Positions 26,109-34,885 of a stretch of DNA of 50,834 nucleotides are shown here, piece by piece. The notes beneath the pieces are model-generated. The model ran no database searches. It was not told the DNA's origin and saw nothing but the letters and a program-made list of their open reading frames with translations. Within the stretch, counting starts at the first letter, position 1. Each line of letters begins with the position of its first letter. The DNA is taken from NCBI GenBank assembly GCA_947625725.1, contig CANQPI010000012.1, positions 1-50,834 on the forward strand, in the 5' to 3' direction. This DNA comes from an uncultured Clostridia bacterium (lineage in GTDB: Bacteria; Bacillota; Clostridia; Christensenellales; CAG-314). The translations under genes were made by a program, and so were the position numbers.

Positions 26109-27365
26109 ATGAGTGAAGAATTGAACAATACGGAAGTCGGAGTACGCTCCAAGGAATACAAAAATTATTTGAACGCCGTGATAAACGAATACAACTCAAA
26201 CGGCAGGAAAACCGTTTTGATAACCTGCGACACGTTTTTCCCAACGGTAGACGGAGTCGTAATGGTTATGGACAACTATGCCAAACGTCTTTCTCGGCAC
26301 ATGAACGTAATGATGTTGGTTCCGGATTTTAAGGGTAAAGTGTGTCTGAAAGGATACCCCGTCATAGGCGTAAACTCGGGTTATTCCGAAAAATTGCACA
26401 ATCAAGTCCCTCTGCCGTTGTTCGACGTGCGTACCCGTCGATACCTCAAAAAATTGCGTATCGACATAATTCACTGCCACTCTCCTTTCACCGTAAGTCG
26501 AGTTGCAATGAGTCTGCATCGCAAGCGTAAAATTCCTTTGGTAAACACCTTCCACAGTCAATACAAGCAGGACTTCGAAAAACAAGCCAAGGCGTTCGTT
26601 CCGCTGCTTATGCGTTATATTATGCGTTGCTACAATTGCAGCAACGAAGTTTGGACAATGCATTCCGCCAGCCGAAACACTTTGATAGACTACGGTTACA
26701 AGGGCAACATTTTGCTGTTTCCCAACGGAACAAGTCTTATGCCGCCCGTTGACTACGAATCCGAGCGCAAAAACGCCCGTAAAAAATACGGCGTTGACGA
26801 CGATACGGTTTTGTTTGTATTTGTCGGAAGATTGGTTACGCAAAAAAATATTTTGTTTGTCGCCGACGTGCTGTCCGAACTCAAAGCAAAAGGATTGAAA
26901 TATTCCATGCTTTTTGCAGGCGACGGACCGGACAGGGAAAAACTCGAAAAGAGGCTGGCGGAAAACGGATTGGAAAAAGTTGCAAAACTTTTGGGTCAAT
27001 TAAGTCAGTCGGAATTGGCAGAGTTGTATGCCGCGGCGGATATGTTTCTGTTTCCTAGTTTATACGACGTATCTTCTCTTGTTCAGGTCGAGGCGGCGTC
27101 ACGCTACACTCCGACTGCTTTCGCAGAGGGAAGCGTCACTTCCTGTACGGTCACAGACAATGTAAACGGATATATTTTCCCTGCCGACGTTCAAAAATTT
27201 GCCGACGCCGTTTTCCAAGCGGTGAACGACAAACAAAAACTTGCCGAGATCGGCAAAAATGCGTACCGAGATTTGTACATAACATGGGACGAAATTGTGG
27301 AAAAAGTTTATCAACGGTATATGCAACTGATAGAAGAAAACGAACGACTAAACAAAAAAAATTGA
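26109..27365 (+). CDS. Family 4 glycosyltransferase, diacylglycerol glucosyltransferase-like
   Basis: A 418-residue GT-B enzyme. The N-terminal Rossmann domain begins near residue 35 with a TVLITCDTFFPTVDGV segment, typical of GT4 enzymes that act on lipids. The donor-binding domain contains FVGRLVTQKN and, near the C-terminus, PSLYDVSSLVQVEAAS, where the usual first glutamate of the E-x7-E motif is aspartate. There is no membrane helix, so the enzyme is probably peripheral on the inner face. Related Firmicute enzymes add glucose to diacylglycerol to make glycolipids. It faces a flippase-like gene; a joint envelope-glycolipid role is inference. Donor and acceptor cannot be named. Confidence 0.85.
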   Translation: MSEELNNTEVGVRSKEYKNYLNAVINEYNSNGRKTVLITCDTFFPTVDGVVMVMDNYAKRLSRHMNVMMLVPDFKGKVCLKGYPVIGVNSGYSEKLHNQVPLPLFDVRTRRYLKKLRIDIIHCHSPFTVSRVAMSLHRKRKIPLVNTFHSQYKQDFEKQAKAFVPLLMRYIMRCYNCSNEVWTMHSASRNTLIDYGYKGNILLFPNGTSLMPPVDYESERKNARKKYGVDDDTVLFVFVGRLVTQKNILFVADVLSELKAKGLKYSMLFAGDGPDREKLEKRLAENGLEKVAKLLGQLSQSELAELYAAADMFLFPSLYDVSSLVQVEAASRYTPTAFAEGSVTSCTVTDNVNGYIFPADVQKFADAVFQAVNDKQKLAEIGKNAYRDLYITWDEIVEKVYQRYMQLIEENERLNKKN

Positions 27366-27373
27366 CGGTTCAA

Positions 27374-27404
27374 CAATTCCCCGAGCAAAACTCTCGGGGA
27401 ATTG
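27374..27404. terminator. Terminator-like hairpin between convergent genes
   Basis: Perfect 12-bp stem CAATTCCCCGAG/CTCGGGGAATTG with a 7-nt loop between the GT4 and flippase-like genes. T-runs are short on both sides. Confidence 0.65.
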
Positions 27405-27406
27405 TG

Positions 27407-28639
27407 TTACATCCCTACGATATTCATTTGTTTTTTTGCACGCAGTCTGCCTGCGATTTTTATTATCATAGTTACTATCAAGCCCAAAATCAAATACAAA
27501 TAATAACTGTAAATACGCCACACCATCATGCAGGTAAAACTTGCGCCCGCAACCGTCACCAAAACCTGTCGGAACAAGCCGTAAAAAGTTCCGTCTGCCG
27601 CGCCCGAATTGCCCGGGGTAGGGATAAATGTGATCGCGCAATAGATAAAGAACGTTATGCGCGTGACTTCAAACCACAACTCCCACGAGGGAGTCCAACC
27701 GTATTTTACCAAAGCGTCGGGAAACAGCAACAAAGCGAAATACGGCAACGAACATTGAGCGATATTGTAGAGCAATGCAAACAAAGTTCCAACGATCAAA
27801 ACACGCTTGGACTTGAAAATGATCGCCATGTTCTTTTTGTTATTGTCTATTGCGGCGTTGCCTTTTGCGATCCAACCTTGCGGATTCTTGCAAATTTTCA
27901 TTTTGGCAAGCACTTTGACGCCCCATTCTATAACGCGATGTCCCGCTTTGGGGAAAAAAGAGAATATCACCAAAAACAACGGCACGGCGATATAGAATAC
28001 CGCTCCGACATAAGCGACGATCTGTATTGACAAAGGCACGATTTCGACGGGAACGCCCACGCAAAAGCACACTATTGCGCACAACACAAACGTAAACTGC
28101 GTCAAAAACAGCGAGCCTATGGGTATTGCGCCTGCCGGTCCGCCAGGAACACCGTGCTTTGCGAGGTAATAAATTTGAAACGGTTGTCCGCCCGAACCGA
28201 GCGGCGTCACATAATCATAGAATTTGCCCAATACGGCGCAGTTGAACGCAGTGCCGAATTTATATTTGCCCGTTGTTTTGCGGATCATGAAAAAAAGTTT
28301 GAGCGTTTCCAAAAATATCGTTGCAAAAAACAAGCCCAACAGTACCAGCAAGTAGTACCATCTGCTGCCGATAAGTTGAAACACCCTGCCTACGTCTACG
28401 TCCTCGCCGGAAAAATCCTTGACTGCGGTGTATATGATTATCGCTGCGATAATCGCTACAAATGCGACCGTCGCAACCGTTTTCCAAATACGTTTGCGCG
28501 CGGGATCTCCCTGCGATTCCGTCGGAGATACCGTTTGCGAATCGGATGGATTTTGAGCGTCGCAATCGTTTTGCGATTGTTGTTCCGCGGTAGTTCCCGT
28601 TTGCGCAACGTCAACTGTTTTTTGTTCCGAATTGTTCAT
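27407..28639 (-). CDS. Flippase-like membrane protein (UPF0104 / lysylphosphatidylglycerol synthase TM family)
   Basis: A 410-residue integral membrane protein. A hydrophilic, glutamine- and serine-rich N-terminus of about 50 residues precedes about eight membrane helices. The conserved segments TPLGSGGQPFQIYYL and TFIPTPGNSGAADG are the signature of the UPF0104/AglD-like membrane domain found N-terminally in MprF and in stand-alone form. Stand-alone members are thought to move lipid-linked substrates; the substrate is unknown. The start at 28639 is 7 nt from a strong -10 box, so the AGGA in front of it would barely be transcribed and the mRNA is probably leaderless. It converges on the GT4 gene. 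Confidence 0.85.
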   Translation of the reverse strand: MNNSEQKTVDVAQTGTTAEQQSQNDCDAQNPSDSQTVSPTESQGDPARKRIWKTVATVAFVAIIAAIIIYTAVKDFSGEDVDVGRVFQLIGSRWYYLLVLLGLFFATIFLETLKLFFMIRKTTGKYKFGTAFNCAVLGKFYDYVTPLGSGGQPFQIYYLAKHGVPGGPAGAIPIGSLFLTQFTFVLCAIVCFCVGVPVEIVPLSIQIVAYVGAVFYIAVPLFLVIFSFFPKAGHRVIEWGVKVLAKMKICKNPQGWIAKGNAAIDNNKKNMAIIFKSKRVLIVGTLFALLYNIAQCSLPYFALLLFPDALVKYGWTPSWELWFEVTRITFFIYCAITFIPTPGNSGAADGTFYGLFRQVLVTVAGASFTCMMVWRIYSYYLYLILGLIVTMIIKIAGRLRAKKQMNIVGM

Positions 28640-28646
28640 TGATCCT

Positions 28647-28675
28647 ATTGTAAAACATTGTGTTCCGTTTGTCAA
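28647..28675 (-). promoter_or_regulatory. Promoter of the flippase-like gene, likely leaderless
   Basis: TTGACA, 17-nt spacer, TACAAT on the minus strand. The ATG begins 7 nt after the -10 box. Confidence 0.85.
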
Positions 28676-28813
28676 ATAACGCCGAACACGTTGTTTGATT
28701 GTTGTTGCAAATACGATATTTCGACATTTTTCTTATATTATATTATTCAAAATACACTCCTAAAATACATTATATTAAATTCAAACGTAAGCACAAAATA
28801 AATAAGCGCAATC

Positions 28814-28853
28814 AAAAAGTACCTTTGATGTTTCGAACTTCGAAGGTACTTTT
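28814..28853 (-). terminator. Terminator of the ftsQ-ftsA-ftsZ-asnS operon
   Basis: Stem AAAAGTACCTT/AAGGTACTTTT with an inner CGAA/TTCG hairpin, followed on the minus strand by TTTTTG-like sequence, 27 nt after the asnS stop codon. Confidence 0.85.
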
Positions 28854-28879
28854 GCAAAATACGGATACTTTGTCTACTA

Positions 28880-30274
28880 CTAAAACTGCGCATTGCCTAC
28901 CGTCCTTGGGAAAGGCAGTACGTCGCGTATGTTGGACACTCCCGTGAGATACATAACCAAACGTTCGAAACCCAAACCGAAACCTGCGTGCTTGGTGCCG
29001 CCGAACTTGCGTAGTTCCAAATACCACCAATAATCTTCTTCTTTGAGTCCCAACTCGCGCATACGTTGCGTAAGAACGTCCAAACGTTCCTCTCTTTGAC
29101 TTGCGCCGATAAGTTCTCCTACGCCCGGCACCAACATATCCGTTGCGGCGACGGTTTTTCCGTCGTCGTTAAGACGCATGTAGAATGCTTTGATGTCCTT
29201 GGGGTAATCGGTAACAAACACGGGACCGCCGACGATCTTCTCCGTGAGATAACGCTCGTGTTCGGTCGCTATGTCGCACCCCCATGACACGGGGAATTCA
29301 AATTCGTCATTGTGCGGAGCAAGCAATTCTATCGCCTTGGTGTAACTCATGCGTTCGAAACGGGAGTCAACGAGTTTTGTCAACCGCTCTTTGAGTCCCG
29401 TATCCACAAAAGCGTTAAAGAACTCTATTTCGTCGGGGCAACTGTTCAAAACGTAATTTATTACGTACTTGATCATATCTTCGGCAAGTTGCATGTCGTC
29501 GTTGAGATCGGCAAACGCAATTTCCGGTTCGATCATCCAAAACTCCGCGGCATGTCGCTGAGTGTTGGATTTTTCCGCGCGGAAAGTAGGTCCGAAGGTG
29601 TACACCTTTCCAAACGCCATAGCGTAAGTTTCCACATTGAGTTGTCCCGAAACCGTCAAATTTGCCGGTTTGCCGAAAAAATCTTTGGAATAGTCCGTTT
29701 TGCCGTCGGCGTCTTTGGGCAGGTTGTCCAAATCCAACGTCGTCACCTTGAACATCTCGCCTGCGCCCTCGCAATCGCTTGCGGTAATGATGGGCGTATG
29801 AACGTACACGAAACCGCGACTGTGGAAAAAACTATGCAAAGCAAAAGCCGCTTCGCTACGCACTCTCATAGTTGCCGATATGAGGTTTGTGCGCGGACGT
29901 AAGTGGGCTATCTCACGCAAAAACTCCACCGAATGACGCTTTTTTTGCAGCGGATAGTCGGGGGTAGATCTGCCCTCGACCGTAATTTTTGTCGCTTTTA
30001 CCTCCAACGGTTGTTTGTTTTGCGGCGTGAGCACGACCTTGCCCTCCACTACCAATGCGGAGCCGACATTGAGGTGGGCAATTTCCTCAAAATTGTCTAT
30101 TTGACCTTGTTCAAAGACGATTTGCAAACTCTTGAAACAACTGCCGTCGTTCAGTTCGATAAAACCGAAAACCTTGGAGTCGCGCACCGTTTTCGCCCAA
30201 CCGCAAACGGTGACATGCTTGTCGGCGTATTCCTCGGCGCATGCAAAAAGCGTTTTTATTTGCAATCTTTCCAT
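28880..30274 (-). CDS. asnS: Asparaginyl-tRNA synthetase
   Basis: A 464-residue class IIb synthetase. The N-terminal OB-fold anticodon domain has [14 protein letters not shown] and FIELNDGS. Class II motif 2 is [21 protein letters not shown]-like, and motif 3 is [15 protein letters not shown]. The asparagine enzyme is favoured over aspartyl-tRNA synthetase by the length, lacking the GAD insertion. It starts 3 nt after the ftsZ stop codon with GAGAGG as ribosome site, so it seems to share the division operon's promoter. No T-box is present. Confidence 0.95.
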   Translation of the reverse strand: MERLQIKTLFACAEEYADKHVTVCGWAKTVRDSKVFGFIELNDGSCFKSLQIVFEQGQIDNFEEIAHLNVGSALVVEGKVVLTPQNKQPLEVKATKITVEGRSTPDYPLQKKRHSVEFLREIAHLRPRTNLISATMRVRSEAAFALHSFFHSRGFVYVHTPIITASDCEGAGEMFKVTTLDLDNLPKDADGKTDYSKDFFGKPANLTVSGQLNVETYAMAFGKVYTFGPTFRAEKSNTQRHAAEFWMIEPEIAFADLNDDMQLAEDMIKYVINYVLNSCPDEIEFFNAFVDTGLKERLTKLVDSRFERMSYTKAIELLAPHNDEFEFPVSWGCDIATEHERYLTEKIVGGPVFVTDYPKDIKAFYMRLNDDGKTVAATDMLVPGVGELIGASQREERLDVLTQRMRELGLKEEDYWWYLELRKFGGTKHAGFGLGFERLVMYLTGVSNIRDVLPFPRTVGNAQF

Positions 30275-30277
30275 ATA

Positions 30278-31471
30278 TCAGCCTCTCATTTTGCGCAAAA
30301 ACGGCGGGATAGACGGGTCTTCTTCGACGGTGACGTTGCCCGATATAGTCGGTTGCTCGCGAGTTTGTTGCGGTTGCGCATAGCCGACAGAGGGTCTTGG
30401 CGCTTCCTGCACGGGATCGCGATTGGCAAGCGGCGACTGAGCGTTAGGTTGATTGACCGCATTGGAACGTTGTATGTTGGTTGCCGCAACGTTAGTTGCC
30501 GCCTCGCTGCTGAAAAATGCCGCCCGATCGTCGCCTTTGCCCGAAAAGCCCGTCGCAATCAAAGTGACCTGAACTTCGTCTTTCATATCCTCGTCAAATC
30601 CGACTCCGAACAACACGTTGGCGTCGGGCGAGATCACCTGTCGGACAAGATCCAAACCCGTAGTTACTTCATCCAACGACAGATCTTCACCGCCGCGGAA
30701 ATTGACGATCAAACTAGACGCGCCCTGGATGGTCGTTTCCAACAACGGTGAGTACACCGCTTTGCGTATTGCGTCGATAGTTTTGTTTTTGCCTTTTCCT
30801 TCGCCGACGCCCATGTGCGCCATGCCGCTGTTGCGCATAACGCATTTGATGTCCGCCAGATCCAAATTGATACGACCTTCCTGCACGACTATATCCGTTA
30901 TGCCGCGAATGCCCTGCAACAAAATTTCGTCCGCTTTGGCAAATGCGTCCATGATGGAAAAGTTTTTGTCGCGATTGAGTTTTTCGTTTTGAACGATCAC
31001 CAACGCGTCTACGTTTCCTTTGAGGTTTTCGATACCCATCTCCGCATTTTTCATACGGCGAACGCCCTCGAAGTTGAAAGGTTTGGTAACGACCGCTATG
31101 GTCAATATTTCCAATTCCTTGGCGATTTGCGCAACAACGGGGGCTGCGCCCGTACCCGTGCCGCCGCCCATTCCCGCGGCGATAAACAACAGATCCACGC
31201 CTTGCAACGCGGCTTGAATGGTTTCCTTGCTTTCCAATGCCGCCGCCTTGCCGACTTCGGGATTTGCGCCCGCGCCCAAACCTTTGGTAAGTTTTTCGCC
31301 TATGTTTATTTTCCTTGCCGAAATTTTGTTAAGCGCCTGTTTGTCGGTGTTGAGTACAAGATACTCGACGTTTTTTATGCCCGCCTTGATCATGCTGTTG
31401 ACGGCGTTGCCACCGCCGCCGCCGACGCCTACTATCAAAATTTTTGCCAAACCGTTATCGTTGAAATCCAT
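30278..31471 (-). CDS. ftsZ: Cell division protein FtsZ
   Basis: A 397-residue tubulin homologue that assembles the Z ring. The GTP-binding tubulin signature GGGTGTG is at 102-108, and the T7 synergy region includes NLDLADIKCVM. A variable linker rich in glutamine, asparagine and proline (about 325-380) leads to the conserved C-terminal peptide IPPFLRKMRG, which binds FtsA. The start codon overlaps the ftsA stop codon in TAATG, so the two are translationally coupled. Confidence 0.97.
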   Translation of the reverse strand: MDFNDNGLAKILIVGVGGGGGNAVNSMIKAGIKNVEYLVLNTDKQALNKISARKINIGEKLTKGLGAGANPEVGKAAALESKETIQAALQGVDLLFIAAGMGGGTGTGAAPVVAQIAKELEILTIAVVTKPFNFEGVRRMKNAEMGIENLKGNVDALVIVQNEKLNRDKNFSIMDAFAKADEILLQGIRGITDIVVQEGRINLDLADIKCVMRNSGMAHMGVGEGKGKNKTIDAIRKAVYSPLLETTIQGASSLIVNFRGGEDLSLDEVTTGLDLVRQVISPDANVLFGVGFDEDMKDEVQVTLIATGFSGKGDDRAAFFSSEAATNVAATNIQRSNAVNQPNAQSPLANRDPVQEAPRPSVGYAQPQQTREQPTISGNVTVEEDPSIPPFLRKMRG

Positions 31472-32634
31472 TAGTTATCTCCTTTGGTTAATTTTTTGAA
31501 AAAAGAAAGTATTACGCTTTTGTTTTTGCCTGCGCGAATCGCCTCGTAAATCAAGCCGTAACCTGACGTGTATTCGTTTCGGTTGGTTTGCGGATTAAGA
31601 CTGCGATACAGTCTTACGGGTTTTTGCAACGTATGAGCCAAACTGTCCACGCCACCGCGCAAATACGCCAAACCGCCGCCCGTCAAAATGATAGGCGTGT
31701 TGGAGGGGATCTCCTTGTCGCACATGTCGAAACTGCGCATAACATACTGCCCGATTTGAGCGATACGGGCCTTTATCACTGCATTTGTTTGATTGGCGTC
31801 TATCATTCTGCCGCCCACCGCGTAAGCGTCGCTCGGTTTGACTTCCAAATTCAAATTGACCTTTTCCAATGCGGACAGAGCAAAATTGAAGTCGCACCCG
31901 AGAACTTGACACAAATCGCTTGCCAGATAACCCGAGCCAAGCGCAAACGTCTTTTGAAACAGCAAACCGTTGCCGCCGCACAGCGAAACGTTTGTTGTGA
32001 TGTATCCGATATCGATAATTATGGAATACCCCTCTTTGAGCATGGAGTTTGCAATAAAACAGGATTGGGCTTCGCAACCGTTTACGTAATGCACTTTGGT
32101 TATACCCTTTTCCAACAAAATGGGGGCTACCGTGTTGCGAAAATACTTTTTCATATAAGAAAACGAAATCAACCCGGTCAATTTGTTACCGATACTGCCC
32201 ACCGCGTCTGTCGTTTTGATCGCGCCGTCGATAATGAAATACACCGGTCTGCCCGTGAGCGGAATGTAGTCGTCCCCCGCCTTGTAAATATCGGCTTTTT
32301 TGACGACGTCCTCTACGTCGTCCGCGTCGATTTTCTTTTTGGAGTGAAAAGTCAGCGAAGCCTCGTTTGCCACAAGCGCGCAAAACGCGCCCGGAACGCC
32401 CACGTAAATTTCCTTGACGCTCGCTTTCATTTTGTTTTCCACTTGTGAGATGGCTTGCGTTATCGCCCCCTCCAACAAGTTGGGTTCGTACCACTCCTTG
32501 TCGTCAAATCCGCTATAAGCGGACTGCCCCGTTGCTTTGATTACAAATTCGCCCTCGTCCGACACCTTGGTCGCAGCCATACAGGTAATTTTGCCCGAGC
32601 CGAAATCCAAAATCGTCACAAAATTGTTTTTCAT
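31471..32634 (-). CDS. ftsA: Cell division protein FtsA
   Basis: A 387-residue actin-fold protein that tethers FtsZ to the membrane. Phosphate loop 1 is LDFGSGKI, the second phosphate region is IIDIGYITTNVSL, and the adenosine site is ILTGGGLAYLRGG. The SHS2-type subdomain lies at about 80-165. The C-terminus (KSVILSFFKKLTKG) can form the amphipathic membrane-targeting helix. The protein is shorter than Bacillus FtsA (about 440), mainly in the C-terminal linker. It follows ftsQ and overlaps ftsZ by 1 nt. Confidence 0.92.
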   Translation of the reverse strand: MKNNFVTILDFGSGKITCMAATKVSDEGEFVIKATGQSAYSGFDDKEWYEPNLLEGAITQAISQVENKMKASVKEIYVGVPGAFCALVANEASLTFHSKKKIDADDVEDVVKKADIYKAGDDYIPLTGRPVYFIIDGAIKTTDAVGSIGNKLTGLISFSYMKKYFRNTVAPILLEKGITKVHYVNGCEAQSCFIANSMLKEGYSIIIDIGYITTNVSLCGGNGLLFQKTFALGSGYLASDLCQVLGCDFNFALSALEKVNLNLEVKPSDAYAVGGRMIDANQTNAVIKARIAQIGQYVMRSFDMCDKEIPSNTPIILTGGGLAYLRGGVDSLAHTLQKPVRLYRSLNPQTNRNEYTSGYGLIYEAIRAGKNKSVILSFFKKLTKGDN

Positions 32635-32658
32635 AAGTTCCTCTCGACTGACTTTGTC

Positions 32659-33447
32659 CTATTTGGTGGTTGTGGTTATGTTGCCGTTTTTCTGAATTAC
32701 GACCGTGTAGTTGTCGTCATGCAAATTTTGCTTGTCGTTGTAGTAAACGCTGAAACCCTTGATCAATCTTTCCGTAAGATTTACATCCGGACTTTGCACT
32801 TTGATCGTTCCGCCCATTTTGGGAGTGATCAGCATGTTGTCGTCGCCGTCAAAGCCAAACACGTTCGATTCGCCCAAAACCGCAGTCATGTCCTCAATGT
32901 CTACATTGCACTGCCATATAGCAAGCGTCGCCTCTATCACCCGATCCAAACGGTCGTTGTTTTTGCCGTCTGCAAACACCAATTCTTTGCCCACTTCGTT
33001 TTGCGAAAAAGTCGTAGACGTGGAAAACGCAGACGTTATGTCTATCACGGAATTTTCGGTGGGATTGGCTCTGCGCCCGAACGAATCGACGTAAATATCT
33101 CCGTCAACGGATTTGATCTTGGCAATTGCTTCGCGACGCACGATATGCACCACCAACATGCTGGGCATTTCTTTGACTACGGCAAACGCGTGCCACTCTC
33201 CGAAATTGTCGTTGAGTTTCTCCATCAAATTTGTTTTGTTCAAAAAAACAATGCTCTTGCCTTTGGCAAAGTTCAGCACGTCGCTCGGCGCAATGCCGCC
33301 GTCCTGCGGCGCCTGGATCTGCTTGCCGGAAAAATCATGGTAGACCAACTTGACCTGTTTTACCGTCAGTACGGAAGCCAAAATCACCACGACCACGATA
33401 AACACCGCTACTATCGCCAAAGAGATGAGAAGTTTTTTACTTTTCAC
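32659..33447 (-). CDS. ftsQ: Cell division protein FtsQ/DivIB
   Basis: A 262-residue bitopic protein with a short basic cytoplasmic end, one membrane helix at about 6-30 and an extracytoplasmic domain. The POTRA-like segment follows the helix (VKQVKLVYH to a region with NFAKGKSIVFLN), and the beta domain contains VVHIVRREAIAKI. The start is GTG at 33447, 6 nt after AAGGGAG; a TTG 18 nt upstream was rejected because it precedes the ribosome site. DivIB/FtsQ stabilises the FtsL-DivIC complex at the septum. Sequence is poorly conserved, so the call depends partly on position before ftsA. Confidence 0.86.
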   Translation of the reverse strand: MKSKKLLISLAIVAVFIVVVVILASVLTVKQVKLVYHDFSGKQIQAPQDGGIAPSDVLNFAKGKSIVFLNKTNLMEKLNDNFGEWHAFAVVKEMPSMLVVHIVRREAIAKIKSVDGDIYVDSFGRRANPTENSVIDITSAFSTSTTFSQNEVGKELVFADGKNNDRLDRVIEATLAIWQCNVDIEDMTAVLGESNVFGFDGDDNMLITPKMGGTIKVQSPDVNLTERLIKGFSVYYNDKQNLHDDNYTVVIQKNGNITTTTK

Positions 33448-33529
33448 GTGTAACTCCCTTGACAACTACGACTGCTTACAGCCCTTACGACTGAATATCA
33501 GCCATATTACGCCAATTATAATTAACTAA

Positions 33530-33558
33530 ATTATAACTCTAAAACGCGCGGCAGTCAA
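33530..33558 (-). promoter_or_regulatory. Sigma-A type promoter for ftsQ-ftsA-ftsZ-asnS
   Basis: TTGACT, 17-nt spacer, TATAAT on the minus strand, between murA and ftsQ. A second TATAAT-like box follows 14 nt later. It separates the division genes from the mur operon. Confidence 0.88.
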
Positions 33559-33613
33559 TAAATTAGTATAATAAAAAAATAATAAGTCGCGATTTTTTGT
33601 TTGCCTTTGAGCG

Positions 33614-33639
33614 AAAAAGGAGCGCAAGTTCGCCCCTTT
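33614..33639 (-). terminator. Terminator of the mur operon
   Basis: Stem AAAGGGGCG/CGCTCCTTT (one G-T pair) with a 6-nt loop, followed on the minus strand by TTTTT-CGC, 5 nt after the murA stop codon. Confidence 0.85.
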
Positions 33640-33643
33640 GTTA

Positions 33644-34885
33644 TCAATTTTGCAAGTAAATGTTTCCGCCGAGGGAACTCAGGTTGCCCGCCAAATCGAC
33701 ATACCCTCTGTTTATGTGTTCTATCCCGCCGACCCTGCTTTGTCCGCTTGCCGCCAATGCCGCGATAACCAAACCCGCGCCTCCGCGAAGATCTTTCGCC
33801 GCCAAATTTGCTCCGTGCAAATCGCCTCCGCGCACCGTTGCGACGTTGCCGTTGACGGTTATATGCGCGCCCATTTTGTTGAGTTGCTCGGCATTGTGCG
33901 TCAATCGGTTTTCGAAAAGTTGCTCGCAAATAATCGTTTCGCCGCTACAACAGGCCGCCAGACTCATAACAAGCGACTGCATATCGGTGGGGAACAACGG
34001 ATAGGGCGCAGTTACGATCGTACCGTAATCGGACGGGTGTTTGTCGGATCTCAGGTACACTTTGTTTTCATAAACTTTAACGTCAAACCGCTCCTGCAAA
34101 AGTTGCAAAAACGCACGCAAGTGATCGGGATTGCAATTGGAAACGACCCCTTCTCCAAGAGTTGCCGCTATCGCCGAAAGGTAGGTTGCGGCGACTATCC
34201 GATCGGGAATGACGTCAAACTCGGCGCCGTGAAGCGAACGCACGCCGTTAACAACGATACGATCTGTACCGACGCCGTCTAGTTGCGCGCCCATTTTTAT
34301 CAACAATTGTTCCAACGCCGCCACTTCCGGTTCGATCGCGCAATTGCGAATCACGCTTTGACCGTCCGCCAAAACGCAAGCGCAAAGCAAATTTTCCGTT
34401 GCGCCGACGCTTGCAAACCGCAAGGTATGATCCGCTCCGTGCGGCTTGCCCAAGCAACTGACCATGTCGCCCGCGTCCAAAACCTTTACGCCGAGCGCTT
34501 CGAGCCCACGAAAATGTATGTCCATTGGACGAGAGCCAATGGCGCATCCTCCCGGCAAAGGAAGCGCGATTTGATTGTATTTTGCCACCGTTCCGCCCAA
34601 AATCAACGCCGAACCGCGCAAAAGCGTTGCAATCGACCTCGGAGCGCAAGTGGAAACCAACTCGCCTTTGATACAGACCGTGTTTCCATCTCGCGACACG
34701 GTTTTGCCCATTGCAGAAAGTAGTTTGAGCATGTTTGCCACATCCGCAATGTCGGGACAGTTGTGAAGTATTATTTCGTCGGGAGTAAGCGTCGTTGCTC
34801 CCAAAAGCGCCAACGCGCAATTTTTTGCCCCGTAAACGGCAATTTCGCCGCGCAATTTGTTACCGCCGTTAATTATGTATTCCAC
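33644..34885 (-). CDS. murA: UDP-N-acetylglucosamine 1-carboxyvinyltransferase MurA
   Basis: A 413-residue EPSP-synthase-fold enzyme that transfers enolpyruvate from PEP to UDP-GlcNAc, the first committed peptidoglycan step. K22-N23 bind substrate, and the catalytic cysteine is C114 in GGCAIGSRPMD, the residue attacked by fosfomycin. The C-terminal region includes DLRGGAGLVIAALAA. It overlaps the end of ftsW by 13 nt and closes the mur operon. This form ends the operon instead of beginning it. Confidence 0.96.
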   Translation of the reverse strand: MEYIINGGNKLRGEIAVYGAKNCALALLGATTLTPDEIILHNCPDIADVANMLKLLSAMGKTVSRDGNTVCIKGELVSTCAPRSIATLLRGSALILGGTVAKYNQIALPLPGGCAIGSRPMDIHFRGLEALGVKVLDAGDMVSCLGKPHGADHTLRFASVGATENLLCACVLADGQSVIRNCAIEPEVAALEQLLIKMGAQLDGVGTDRIVVNGVRSLHGAEFDVIPDRIVAATYLSAIAATLGEGVVSNCNPDHLRAFLQLLQERFDVKVYENKVYLRSDKHPSDYGTIVTAPYPLFPTDMQSLVMSLAACCSGETIICEQLFENRLTHNAEQLNKMGAHITVNGNVATVRGGDLHGANLAAKDLRGGAGLVIAALAASGQSRVGGIEHINRGYVDLAGNLSSLGGNIYLQN

